This document shows positions 15,200-23,364 of a stretch of 38,646 nucleotides of DNA, piece after piece. Made by a program: the position numbers and the translations under genes. Below the pieces are notes generated by a model that worked only from the letters and a program-made list of their open reading frames with translations, was not told the DNA's origin and made no database searches. Numbering within the stretch: the stretch's first letter is position 1; each line of letters begins with the position of its first letter. This DNA is from an uncultured Oscillospiraceae bacterium (GTDB lineage Bacteria; Bacillota; Clostridia; Oscillospirales; Oscillospiraceae), in the NCBI GenBank assembly GCA_944387225.1, contig CALXDY010000073.1, forward strand, positions 1 to 38,646, given 5' to 3'.

Positions 15200-17200
15200 A
15201 TGAAAAACAGGAAACGGCGACACCTGCCCCTGCTGCTTGCCCTTACGGCGGCGCTGGGCCTGGCTGTTCCGGCGGGGGCGGCCGGCGGAACCTTTACCGA
15301 CGTGCCGGACAGCTACTGGGCCTACCCCTTCGTAGAGAAAGCGGCCGATGAGGGCTTTGTCTCCGGCGTGGGCAGCGGCCGGTTCGACCCCAATGGAACG
15401 GTGACCTACGCCCAGTTTGCCACCATGGTGGCCCGCAGCTTCCGGTCCGACGTCCTGGACACCTCCTCCGGCCGCGGAGACTGGTGGCTGCCCTACATGG
15501 AAGCCGTGCACAGCGGCGGGCTGCTGGAGGGCACCCAGGTATCCGACCGGCAGAGCTGGGACAGCACCTTGGTAAACAGCCCCATCTCCCGCTATGAGAT
15601 GGCCCAGGTGATGTACCACGTGATGAACCTGCCCGGGGCCAAGATCAAACTCCCCGGCAGTGCCGCCATCACCCAGGCCAAGCAGAGCATCGCCGACTGG
15701 GGCTCCATCCCCAAAAACTATCAAGACGCAGTGGCTGCCTGCTACGCCGCCGGGCTGCTCAGCGGTGTGGACGACAAGGGCACCTTCGGCGGCGGCTCCG
15801 ACATGAGCCGCGGCCAGTCCGCAGTGGTGATGTGCCGTCTCAACGGGGTGGAAGTCAGCCAGCCGGAGACGCCCCCTGTCTCTGGAGACGGCAAAACCCT
15901 GGTTGCTCAGCCTCTGGCGGAGGATCCCCTGTCCCCCGACCTCACCCCTTCCAGCATGAAAATCCAGGATCTGGTGGACTACTGCGACGGCGGACTGGAG
16001 TACGGCGACCTGAGCACCTCGGGGGTATACCAGGTCCGGAAATTCACCGGAGACGGGGAGGACTTCTCCATTGTGGAGGCCTATGTGGAGGAGCTGTGCG
16101 GCGGCAGCTATAACCTGGAGCTGGGGGAGGAATACTACAAAAGCTACTCCGACACCTTTTTCAGCTGGGGTCTGAATTATACTGGCACAGGAAATGTAAA
16201 GGACACCACAGGGGTCACCTATACCGATACCCAGTGTACCATCAACATCTACGGTACCATTGTGCGGGATCGGTTGAAGGTATCCGTCTGGATTCCTCTG
16301 GACATGGAGCTGGCGGATCTGGGCCTGCGCTATGGGCAGACAACACAGTCTGTAAGCCTGGCCGGCCCGTCGGCGATGACAGGACTTTACAAGCTGTCCG
16401 ACGGTTCCTTCCAGACCAGTGACGGGCGGCTGACCACCCGGATGGGGCAGGCGGTGGTGCTGCGGGACGGCGTATCCTACACCACCGAGGCGTCCTTTCT
16501 CCGCAACAGCCGTCTCAGCCGGGACGAACTGTGGGTACGGGACTTCTATCGGGACGAGACCCTGTTCTTCTGTTCCCCCGCAAGCCGTCTGATGACCGGG
16601 GATGTCTATACCCGGAAGGATCTTGTTCAGGAGATGGGCACCATCGGTTCTGACCCCAATTTCTTCCGCAGCGCGGATGATTTCGACAACTACACTTGGA
16701 CGCTCTTTTTCGGCGCGGGCCACAACGGGGAATTTATTACCCCCCTGATCACCCAGCTCAACCAGTTTGAGAATCTCACCGTGCGGATGATGTACTGGGA
16801 CGAGGGCGTGGAGGCGGTCTATTACATCTACGCCGCCTTCGACTCCAGCCCCTACACCCTGGAGGCCCTGTGCGCGGTAGGTCTGTCCGCCGGTTCCGCC
16901 CCTCAGGCGGATGAGACCCTCACCATGTATACCGGCCAGTCCCTCAATCTCACCTGTCCCACGGAGTTCGGCGCCAATTATGAGCTGTTCACCTGGGAGA
17001 TCGTGGAGGGCGGCGCCCTGGCGGAGGTGTCCGGCGCCACATCCAAAACCTGCACCCTCACCGCCAACCGGGCGGGAACAGTACGCCTGCGCGTGACCTA
17101 TCAGTACGGGGTGGACGAACCGGATGTGCTCACCGGGATTCCCCGCAACGTGGACAAGAGCCGCACCCGGGACTACCTGATTACCATTGAAAGCAGATAA
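15200..17200 (+). CDS. secreted S-layer-homology (SLH) domain protein
   Basis: This is a probable surface protein held to secondary cell-wall polymer. The 666-residue product has a classic signal peptide (basic MKNRKRR, then a hydrophobic core, cleavage near residue 28 after PAGA). Three SLH domains follow: about 31-80 (FTDVPDSYWAYPFVEKA), 92-142 and 163-214 (YQDAVAACYAAGLLSGV). Residues 225-560 show no family I can name. The last 100 residues (from about 565) resemble a bacterial Ig-like fold, with LTMYTGQSLNLTCP and a later TCTLTANRAGTVRLRVTY. It has its own promoter, a long leader and a terminator. The role could be adhesion or envelope structure; this cannot be settled here. Confidence 0.88.
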   Translation: MKNRKRRHLPLLLALTAALGLAVPAGAAGGTFTDVPDSYWAYPFVEKAADEGFVSGVGSGRFDPNGTVTYAQFATMVARSFRSDVLDTSSGRGDWWLPYMEAVHSGGLLEGTQVSDRQSWDSTLVNSPISRYEMAQVMYHVMNLPGAKIKLPGSAAITQAKQSIADWGSIPKNYQDAVAACYAAGLLSGVDDKGTFGGGSDMSRGQSAVVMCRLNGVEVSQPETPPVSGDGKTLVAQPLAEDPLSPDLTPSSMKIQDLVDYCDGGLEYGDLSTSGVYQVRKFTGDGEDFSIVEAYVEELCGGSYNLELGEEYYKSYSDTFFSWGLNYTGTGNVKDTTGVTYTDTQCTINIYGTIVRDRLKVSVWIPLDMELADLGLRYGQTTQSVSLAGPSAMTGLYKLSDGSFQTSDGRLTTRMGQAVVLRDGVSYTTEASFLRNSRLSRDELWVRDFYRDETLFFCSPASRLMTGDVYTRKDLVQEMGTIGSDPNFFRSADDFDNYTWTLFFGAGHNGEFITPLITQLNQFENLTVRMMYWDEGVEAVYYIYAAFDSSPYTLEALCAVGLSAGSAPQADETLTMYTGQSLNLTCPTEFGANYELFTWEIVEGGALAEVSGATSKTCTLTANRAGTVRLRVTYQYGVDEPDVLTGIPRNVDKSRTRDYLITIESR

Positions 17201-17214
17201 GCGCCCCATGAAAA

Positions 17215-17250
17215 AGGGCCCCCGCTTTTTGGGCGGGGGCCCTGGTTTTT
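17215..17250 (+). terminator. bidirectional terminator between the SLH gene and marR
   Basis: An 11-bp GC-rich stem (17215-17225 with 17233-17243) is followed by a T run at 17246-17250. A matching run of A on the left lets it also end the convergent marR transcript. Confidence 0.85.
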
Positions 17251-17253
17251 CTG

Positions 17254-17673
17254 TTATTCAGCCATCCGGACCGCCTTGTTTGCTACCTGCTCCAGCAGGA
17301 CAAAGAAGGCCTCCTGCTCCTCCCGGGTCAGATCGGAGGTGGCGTCGGCCACCCACTGATTCATCACCTTCTGGGCCTGTCCCACCAGCTCCATGGCCTT
17401 GTCTGTCAGGGAGACCCGCACCGAGCGCACATCCTCCGGATTCACCGTCTTTTGGATCAGGCCGTCCTTCTCCATCCGCATCAGCATTTTGGCCACGGTG
17501 CTTTTGTCCATGTCCAGCTCCTTGCAGATCTCCACCTGGCTCATGGCCTTGTGATCCCGGATACAGAACAGGAAAATCGCCTTGGCCCCGGAGATGCCCA
17601 AATAGGCCAGCCGGACGTTAGTCAGCATATTCATCTTCCGGTAAAGCACCGAAATATCCCTTGTGGGATCCAT
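17254..17673 (-). CDS. MarR-family transcriptional regulator
   Basis: This 139-residue winged-helix regulator is expected to act as a dimer that leaves DNA when it binds a small, often toxic, molecule. The core is MSQVEICKELDMDKSTVAKMLMRMEKDGLI (about residues 44-73), holding the recognition helix. The wing strand follows as VNPEDVRSVRVSLTDKA. Flanking helices form the dimer arm. The ATG has AAGGAG 9 bases upstream. The gene is divergent from a MATE transporter. The region between them holds three copies of a GTTGRYATGCCAAC-like palindrome placed on both promoters, which points to self-repression and control of the transporter. Confidence 0.92.
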   Translation of the reverse strand: MDPTRDISVLYRKMNMLTNVRLAYLGISGAKAIFLFCIRDHKAMSQVEICKELDMDKSTVAKMLMRMEKDGLIQKTVNPEDVRSVRVSLTDKAMELVGQAQKVMNQWVADATSDLTREEQEAFFVLLEQVANKAVRMAE

Positions 17674-17694
17674 CCCGCCCCGCTCCTTTCCGTG

Positions 17695-17708
17695 GTTGGC
17701 TTGTCAAG
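17695..17708. promoter_or_regulatory. MarR operator-like site 1 (marR leader)
   Basis: On the minus strand CTTGACAAGCCAAC matches site 2 at 12 of 14 positions. It lies just downstream of the marR -10 element, over the transcription start. Confidence 0.55.
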
Positions 17709-17712
17709 TATC

Positions 17713-17741
17713 ATCATACACGCCCAGACATCAAAAATCAA
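17713..17741 (-). promoter_or_regulatory. promoter of marR
   Basis: On the minus strand TTGATT and TATGAT are 17 bases apart, with the operator-like site 17695-17708 immediately downstream. Confidence 0.6.
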
Positions 17742-17769
17742 GTTTGGCAAATCTGCTGTCCGATAATTA

Positions 17770-17783
17770 GTTGACATGCCAAC
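17770..17783. promoter_or_regulatory. MarR operator-like site 2 (over the MATE -35)
   Basis: GTTGACATGCCAAC is a near-perfect palindrome that contains the TTGACA -35 of the MATE promoter. A bound dimer here would block RNA polymerase. Confidence 0.65.
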
Positions 17784-17799
17784 AATAATGCGCTAGAAT
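17771..17799 (+). promoter_or_regulatory. promoter of the MATE operon
   Basis: A perfect TTGACA (17771-17776) and TAGAAT (17794-17799) have a 17-base spacer. Transcription should start near 17806, exactly where a short terminator-like hairpin begins. Confidence 0.8.
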
Positions 17800-17805
17800 A
17801 AGTTC

Positions 17806-17826
17806 AGTGCCTAATGGCACTTTTTT
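17806..17826 (+). terminator. short hairpin plus T run at the 5' end of the MATE transcript
   Basis: AGTGCC-TAAT-GGCACT followed by T (six in all, 17821-17826) has the form of a minimal intrinsic terminator. It begins at the predicted +1 of the MATE promoter. It may attenuate, protect the 5' end, or mark the end of transcription from elsewhere. Confidence 0.45.
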
Positions 17827-17838
17827 CATCGGTCATTT

Positions 17839-17852
17839 GTTGGTATGCCAAC
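17839..17852. promoter_or_regulatory. MarR operator-like site 3 (MATE leader)
   Basis: GTTGGTATGCCAAC matches site 2 at 12 of 14 positions. It lies about 33 bases downstream of the predicted transcription start. A weaker relative, ATTGGCGTACC, follows at 17860-17870. Confidence 0.6.
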
Positions 17853-17904
17853 TATATGTATTGGCGTACCGGGTCGATTTTAGGAAAGGAGCGATAAACG
17901 ATTC

Positions 17905-19290
17905 ATGCCTACCGCACAAAATAACGCATATCTGGCGGAAGCGCCGGTGGGAAAGCTGATTTTGAAGTTTTCCATCCCCTGCATCATGTCCCTGCTGATT
18001 GCCGCTTTGTATAACCTGGTGGATCAGGTCTTTATCGGGTGGGGCGTGGGATATCTGGGCAACGGAGCCACCAACGTCATTTACCCCATTACCGTCATTA
18101 CCCTGGCCCTGGCCGTACTCATCGGCGACGGCTGCGCGGCCTACCTTAGCCTTTGCCAGGGCAGGGGAGACACCGCCGGAGCCCACAAGTCGGTGGGCAA
18201 CGCCATCCTGCTGTCCGTGGTGATTGGTGTGGTGCTGACCATTCTGTTCATTCTGGGAGAAAACCAGATCCTGTGGGCCTTCGGCGCCACGGAAAACAAC
18301 ATCGGCTATGCCCATGAGTATTTCCGCTACATCGTCCTGGGCATTCCCTTTTACATGTTCGGCAACGCCATGAACGGCATCATCCGGGCCGACGGCAGCC
18401 CCAAGTTTGCCATGGTCTCCACCCTGGTGGGCTGCATCATGAATCTGATTCTGGATCCTGTGGCCATTTTCGGCCTGGGATGGGGGATGCGGGGCGCCGC
18501 CCTGGCCACCATCGCCGGTCAGATTGTCACCGCTCTGCTGGCAGTCTACTACCTGTTCCACACCAAAACCTTCGTCCTGAACCGTTCCAGCTTCCTGCTC
18601 AAGCCCTCTGTCCTCAAGCGGGTCATCCCTCTGGGCGGTTCCAGCTTCCTGACCCAGATTTCCATTGTGGTCATTATGGCTGTGATGAATAACATCCTGG
18701 TTCAGTACGGCGCCCTGTCCAAGTACGGGGAGGACATTCCCCTGACGGTGGTGGGCATCGTTATGAAGGTGTTCGGCATTGTGGTGTCCATCGCCGTGGG
18801 CATCACCGTAGGCGCCCAGCCCATTATCGGTTACAACTACGGCGCAGGCAATTTCAAGCGTGTGAAGGAGGTTTTCCGCAAGCTGATGAAGGCGGAGGTG
18901 TGCGTGGGCATCGTGGCCATGCTGTGCTTTGAGTGCTTCCCCCTGCAGATCATCAGCATCTTCGGCACCGGCGACGCCCTGTATCAGGAATATGCCTGTC
19001 TGGCCTTCCGGATCTACCTGGGCACGGTGCTCCTGTGCGTTATTCAGAAGGCCAGCTGCATCTTCCTCCAGGCCATGGGCAAGCCGGTGGCCTCCACCTT
19101 CCTGTCCCTGCTGCGGGAGATCATTCTGAGCATTCCCTTGATTCTGCTGCTTCCCATTCCCTTCGGCGTGGTGGGCCCTCTGTTCGCCGGCCCCATCGCC
19201 GACGTGGTGTCCTTCCTGGCGGCAGTTTTTATGCTCCGGGGCACCATGAAGCAGCTGTCCCAGCCGGATAAAGGAGGTATAGCACAATGA
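17905..19290 (+). CDS. MATE-family multidrug efflux transporter
   Basis: This 12-helix inner-membrane antiporter uses an ion gradient to export drugs or metabolites. The 461-residue protein has the two six-helix halves of MATE proteins. The first half carries LILKFSIPCIMSLLIAALYN and NLVDQVFIG; later come NAMNGIIRADGSPK and ITVGAQPIIGYNYGAGN, both highly typical. The ATG lies 12 bases after AAAGGAG, longer than usual spacing, which may lower translation. The stop overlaps the next start by four bases (ATGA). Control by the divergent MarR protein is strongly suggested by shared palindromes. The substrate is unknown. Confidence 0.94.
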   Translation: MPTAQNNAYLAEAPVGKLILKFSIPCIMSLLIAALYNLVDQVFIGWGVGYLGNGATNVIYPITVITLALAVLIGDGCAAYLSLCQGRGDTAGAHKSVGNAILLSVVIGVVLTILFILGENQILWAFGATENNIGYAHEYFRYIVLGIPFYMFGNAMNGIIRADGSPKFAMVSTLVGCIMNLILDPVAIFGLGWGMRGAALATIAGQIVTALLAVYYLFHTKTFVLNRSSFLLKPSVLKRVIPLGGSSFLTQISIVVIMAVMNNILVQYGALSKYGEDIPLTVVGIVMKVFGIVVSIAVGITVGAQPIIGYNYGAGNFKRVKEVFRKLMKAEVCVGIVAMLCFECFPLQIISIFGTGDALYQEYACLAFRIYLGTVLLCVIQKASCIFLQAMGKPVASTFLSLLREIILSIPLILLLPIPFGVVGPLFAGPIADVVSFLAAVFMLRGTMKQLSQPDKGGIAQ

Positions 19291-19868
19291 AAAACCGAAT
19301 CATCACCATCAGCCGGGAATTCGGCAGCGGCGGCCGCACCATCGGCAAAGAGGTGGCCCGTCAGCTGGGCATCCCCTGCTACGATCAGGAGCTGCTGGAG
19401 AAACTGGCGGAGGAGAGCGGATTCTCCCGGGACTACCTACGGGAGCAGGGAGAGTACGCGGGGGAGAAGGGGCTGTTCGGCCTGTCCCTGGCCCCCCGCA
19501 CCTACGGTCTGACCAATCAGGATCAGATCTGGAAAATTCAGTATGATCTGATCTGCCGTCTGGCGGAGGAGGGCCCCTGCGTCATTGTGGGCCGCTGCGC
19601 CGACTACATCCTCCGGGACAGGGCCGACTGCCTGCGGGTATTCATCCACGCCAGTCTGGAAAAGCGGGCTGAGCGGATTGTCCGGGAGTATGGAGAGCGG
19701 CCGGAATCCCCGGAGCAGCGCCTGCGGGACAAAGACAAGCGCCGGGCCACCTACTACCGCTTCTATACGGATATGAAGTGGGGCCGGGCCCAGAATTACC
19801 ACATCTCCCTGGACAGCGGCGAGCTGGGGCTGGATCGCTGCGTGGATCTGATCAAACAGCTGTATTGA
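19287..19868 (+). CDS. cytidylate-kinase-like protein
   Basis: This is a P-loop kinase of the cytidylate-kinase-like family. The 193-residue protein begins IITISREFGSGGRTIGKEVA, with the P-loop at about residues 12-20. It has a conserved PCYDQELLEKLAEESG, IVGRCADYIL and an LRDKDKRRATYYRFYT segment. True Cmk proteins are somewhat longer and contain a CMP-binding insert that I do not see here, so the substrate is uncertain. The ATG overlaps the MATE stop codon, so translation of the two is coupled and they are probably induced together by the MarR system. This hints that the kinase acts on a ligand linked to the transporter. The operon ends at the hairpin 19881-19919. Confidence 0.85.
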   Translation: MKNRIITISREFGSGGRTIGKEVARQLGIPCYDQELLEKLAEESGFSRDYLREQGEYAGEKGLFGLSLAPRTYGLTNQDQIWKIQYDLICRLAEEGPCVIVGRCADYILRDRADCLRVFIHASLEKRAERIVREYGERPESPEQRLRDKDKRRATYYRFYTDMKWGRAQNYHISLDSGELGLDRCVDLIKQLY

Positions 19869-19880
19869 GCCTGGAATCAA

Positions 19881-19919
19881 AAAAGGGACCTGAGGAATGG
19901 AAATCCTCAGGTCCCTTTT
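19881..19919 (+). terminator. bidirectional terminator between the kinase-like gene and ileS
   Basis: A perfect 16-bp stem (19881-19896 with 19904-19919) has an A run on the left and a T run on the right, serving both convergent genes. Confidence 0.9.
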
Positions 19920-19942
19920 GTTGTCAAAGAGAGGATTGGCTC

Positions 19943-22702
19943 TTACAGCTCGATGGCAGCCACAACCTTGGCGCACCGGGGGCAGAGGGTGGGGTGCTGG
20001 GTATCGGCGCCCACCTTGATGTGGTGCTTCCAGCAGCGCTCGCACTTGTCGCCCTTGGCGGGAGCGACCTCCACCTTCAGCTCGCTGCCCACCTCCACGG
20101 TGGCCTGGGAGACGATGAGCAGATCGGCCAGGTAATCGGCGTCCAGCTCCGCCAGGAAGGCGTCCTCCCTAGGCACAGTGAGGGTGACGGCAGCCTCCAG
20201 GCTCTTGCCGATCTTCTTCTCATTCCGGGCGGCCTCCAGGGCGCCGTTGACGGCGGTACGCACCTGGATGACCTTCTCCCACTTGGCCATCTCCTCGTCG
20301 GACAGGGCGTACTGGGTAAAGGGCTTGTTCATCTCGTTGAGCACCACGTTCCGGCCGTCGTCCTCCGCCCGATGGGGCATGGCCAGCCAGATCTCGTCGC
20401 AGGTGAATGCCAGGATGGGGGCAAACAGCTTGGTGATGGTGTCCAGGATCAGCCACAAGGCAGTCTGGGCGGAGCGGCGCTCCAGGCCGTTTTTATCCTC
20501 GCAGTACAGACGATCCTTGATGATATCCAGATAGAAGGAGCTCAGCTCCACCACGCAGAAATCGTTGATGGCGTGGGACACCACGTGGAACTCGTAGTTG
20601 TCGTAGGCGGCAAAGCACTTTTCCGTCAGCTCATTGAGCTTGCTCACCGCCCACTTGTCCAGCTCCAGCATATCCTGGGGCTCCACCAGGTGGTTGGGAT
20701 CAAAGCCGTCCAGGTTGCCCAGGCAGTACCGGGCGGTGTTGCGGAACTTCAGATAGTTCTGGGACAGCTGCTTGAAGATGTTGTCGGAGCAGCGCACATC
20801 CACGTGGTAGTCGGCAGAGCCGGCCCACAGGCGCAGCAGGTCGGCGCCGTACTTCTTAAAAATGTCGGCGGGATCCACACCGTTGCCCAGGGACTTGTGC
20901 ATGGCCCGGCCTTCGCCGTCCACGGTCCAGCCGTGGGTCAGGCACTCCTGGAAGGGTGCTCCCTTCCCCAGGGCGCCCACAGCGGTGAGCAGAGAGGACT
21001 GGAACCAGCCGCGGTACTGATCCAGGCCCTCCAGGTACATGGTGGCGGGCCAGAAGCCCTGATCCTTCTGCATGGAGGCATAGTGGGTGGAACCGGAATC
21101 GAACCAGCCGTCCAGGGTGTCCTCCTCCTTGGTGAAGCCGTGGCTCTGGCCGCAGTGGGGGCACTTGAAGTCCTTGGGCAGGATATCGGCAGCCTCCAGC
21201 TCATACCAGGCATTGGAGCCCTTCTCCCCAAACAGCTTGCTGACAGCGGCGATGGTCTCATCGGTGCAGATGGGCTTGCCGCAGTCGGAGCAGTAGAACA
21301 CGGGGATGGGCAGACCCCACCGGCGCTGACGGGAGATACACCAGTCGGCACGCTCCCGGATCATGGAGATCATCCGGTCCTTGCCCCAGGCGGGCACCCA
21401 GCGCACGTTGTCGGTGGCGGCTACCGCCGCGTCCTTGAAGGCATCCACAGAGCAGAACCACTGGGGGGTGGCCCGGAAGATGATGGGGTTCTTACACCGC
21501 CAGCAGTGGGGGTAGGAGTGGACGATCTCCTCGCTGGCAAACAGGGCGCCGCTCTCCTTCATGTCTGCCAGAATGACGGGGTTGGACTCTTCGGTCTTCA
21601 TGCCCGCATACTTGCCGGCATAGTCGGTGTGGCGGCCCCGGTCGTCCACAGGCACCACCATCTCCATGCCGTACCGGCGGCAGGTCTGATAGTCGTCTGC
21701 GCCGAAGCCGGGAGCGGTGTGGACGCAGCCGGTACCGGAGTCCATGGTGACGTAGTCGGCCAGCAGCAGACGGGAAGTCTTGTCCAGGAAGGGGTGGTGG
21801 GCCAGCATGTTCTCGAAGAAGGAGCCGGGATGGGTCTCCACGATCTCGTACTCCTCAATGCCGCCTACCTTCATGACCTTCTCCACCAGGGCCTCGGCCA
21901 TGATATAGCAGCTGTCGCCCGCCTTCACAATGGCGTAGCTCTCACTGGGATGGAGGGAGATGCCCAGGTTGCCGGGCAGGGTCCAGATGGTGGTGGTCCA
22001 GATGACGAAGTAGAGCTTGCTGTGGTCATAGCCGGGCAGCTTGCCCAGGTCGTCGGCCATGGGGAACTTCACGTAAACGGTGGTGCAGGGATCGTCCTGA
22101 TACTCGATCTCCGCCTCGGCCAGGGCGGTCTCGTCCTTGGGGCACCAATACACGGGCTTAAGGCCCTTGTAAATGTAGCCCTTCTTATACATCTCCCCGA
22201 AAACCTTTACCTCCTCGGCCTCGAAGCCGGGATCCATGGTCTTGTAAGGGTGCTCCCAGTCGCCGATCACGCCGATGCGCTTGAAGCCCTCCATCTGGAT
22301 ATCAATATACTTCTGGGCGTAGTTGTGGCAGGCCGTGCGGAACTCCGGCACGGACATCTGCTTGCGGTTGAGCTTCTGCTCCTTGATGATGGCGCTCTCA
22401 ATAGGCATGCCGTGGTTGTCCCAGCCGGGGATATAGGGGGTGTAATAGCCCCGCATGGCATACATCCGGGTGATGAAGTCCTTCAGGGACTTGTTCAGGG
22501 CGTGACCCATGTGCAGGTTGCCGTTGGAGAAGGGAGGGCCGTCGTGGAGAGAGAAGCGGGGCTTACCCTCGTTCTTCTTCAGCAGCTCGTTGTACAGGTC
22601 CATCTTGTTCCAGTTCTCCAGCATGCCGGGCTCCCGAGCGGGCAGGCCGGCCCGCATGGGGAATTCGGTCTTGGGGAGATTGATGGTCTTGTTGTAGTCC
22701 AT
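19943..22702 (-). CDS. ileS: isoleucine--tRNA ligase
   Basis: This class I synthetase charges tRNA-Ile and edits mischarged valine. The 919-residue length fits bacterial IleRS. The HIGH motif appears as HMGH at 64-67 within SNGNLHMGHALNK. The KMSKS motif is the variant MHKSLGN in EGRAMHKSLGNG. The editing domain with GTGCVHTAPGFGADDY and the RQRRWGLPIPVFYC block lie between them. A C-terminal zinc finger has cysteines at about 887, 890, 907 and 910. GGAGGAA precedes the ATG. Expression is controlled by a T-box leader that reads uncharged tRNA-Ile. A terminator follows the stop. Confidence 0.97.
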   Translation of the reverse strand: MDYNKTINLPKTEFPMRAGLPAREPGMLENWNKMDLYNELLKKNEGKPRFSLHDGPPFSNGNLHMGHALNKSLKDFITRMYAMRGYYTPYIPGWDNHGMPIESAIIKEQKLNRKQMSVPEFRTACHNYAQKYIDIQMEGFKRIGVIGDWEHPYKTMDPGFEAEEVKVFGEMYKKGYIYKGLKPVYWCPKDETALAEAEIEYQDDPCTTVYVKFPMADDLGKLPGYDHSKLYFVIWTTTIWTLPGNLGISLHPSESYAIVKAGDSCYIMAEALVEKVMKVGGIEEYEIVETHPGSFFENMLAHHPFLDKTSRLLLADYVTMDSGTGCVHTAPGFGADDYQTCRRYGMEMVVPVDDRGRHTDYAGKYAGMKTEESNPVILADMKESGALFASEEIVHSYPHCWRCKNPIIFRATPQWFCSVDAFKDAAVAATDNVRWVPAWGKDRMISMIRERADWCISRQRRWGLPIPVFYCSDCGKPICTDETIAAVSKLFGEKGSNAWYELEAADILPKDFKCPHCGQSHGFTKEEDTLDGWFDSGSTHYASMQKDQGFWPATMYLEGLDQYRGWFQSSLLTAVGALGKGAPFQECLTHGWTVDGEGRAMHKSLGNGVDPADIFKKYGADLLRLWAGSADYHVDVRCSDNIFKQLSQNYLKFRNTARYCLGNLDGFDPNHLVEPQDMLELDKWAVSKLNELTEKCFAAYDNYEFHVVSHAINDFCVVELSSFYLDIIKDRLYCEDKNGLERRSAQTALWLILDTITKLFAPILAFTCDEIWLAMPHRAEDDGRNVVLNEMNKPFTQYALSDEEMAKWEKVIQVRTAVNGALEAARNEKKIGKSLEAAVTLTVPREDAFLAELDADYLADLLIVSQATVEVGSELKVEVAPAKGDKCERCWKHHIKVGADTQHPTLCPRCAKVVAAIEL

Positions 22703-22807
22703 GTCTCATGTTCCTCCGTCTATTTGAAACTTTTATTGATCTGCGAATTTGTGGGAAAAGGTGGAGCGGAAGCTCCCTTCGGTTTGCGTTCCTTCGAGGA
22801 AGGAAAC

Positions 22808-23058
22808 AAAAAACGCCCTTGTCTCAGCAAAGAGACAAAGGCGTAACCTCTGCGGTACCACTCTTCTTGCCGGATGGAGCATCCGGCCACTCAAGGTAAG
22901 CCCGGTAACGGGGGCGTCCGGAGGAGCCTACTGGTATTCAGCCCTCTGCTCCAAGGTGATTTTCCCCGTCCCCTCCCGTCCGCCTTGCACCAAACGGCGG
23001 CTCTCTGTGCGTATCGGGGGTGGGTACTCCTCCTTTTCCACGCAATTAAACGATTTGC
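22808..23058 (-). ncRNA. T-box riboswitch (isoleucine) upstream of ileS
   Basis: The minus strand carries AGAGTGGTACCGC (22852-22864), the T-box core whose TGGT bulge pairs with the ACCA end of uncharged tRNA-Ile. Upstream are AGAGAG and TTGGTG of the Stem I distal loops, and GAAAATCACC with the candidate specifier AUC at 22958-22960, an isoleucine codon. The Stem II/III sequences CAGTAGG and CCGTTACCGGG follow. Downstream is a 13-bp terminator (22813-22825 with 22832-22844, one mismatch) with a T run. Uncharged tRNA-Ile should favour the antiterminator and turn ileS on. Confidence 0.93.
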
Positions 23059-23064
23059 CCTAGT

Positions 23065-23093
23065 ATTCTATCCGCTTTTTTCAAGGATGTCAA
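23065..23093 (-). promoter_or_regulatory. promoter of the T-box/ileS unit
   Basis: On the minus strand a perfect TTGACA and TAGAAT have a 17-base spacer. The start is near 23058. Confidence 0.85.
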
Positions 23094-23263
23094 TAGAGAT
23101 TCCCCGCTGTTCCCTGGGAAATCCTGATTTTCTCCTGCCTGTTCTCTGCCTTGCCCTGTGTCCATGCTATCCGTATCCTATCCTTTCGGTAAACGCCGCT
23201 GATTCGCCCCTGGTCCACCTCTATTCTCCCGAAGAATTTTCCCGTATAATCCAGGCATTTCCC
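23094..23263. other. intergenic stretch between the ileS and miaB promoters
   Basis: No gene or RNA was recognised. The only notable element is TTCCCTGGGAAATC at 23110-23123, which matches the palindromes upstream of pncB. Confidence 0.45.
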
Positions 23264-23292
23264 TTGTAGCGGCGAAAAAAAGATGATAAAAT
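23264..23292 (+). promoter_or_regulatory. promoter of the miaB-divIVA gene run
   Basis: TTGTAG (23264-23269) and TAAAAT (23287-23292) have a 17-base spacer and a TGA extended -10. The leader to the miaB start is about 65 bases. Confidence 0.7.
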
Positions 23293-23364
23293 GATACGAT
23301 ACCGCTGTAAGATGTATTTTCGCGGGAACCGTCCCGCTCCCATACCAAAGATTCGGAGGAACAC

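Noticed and set aside
19778-22846. A 1022-codon open frame on the plus strand antisense to ileS
   Set aside because: It is the high-GC shadow of ileS. The protein lacks any family motif and runs through the T-box, while ileS on the other strand shows all IleRS signatures.
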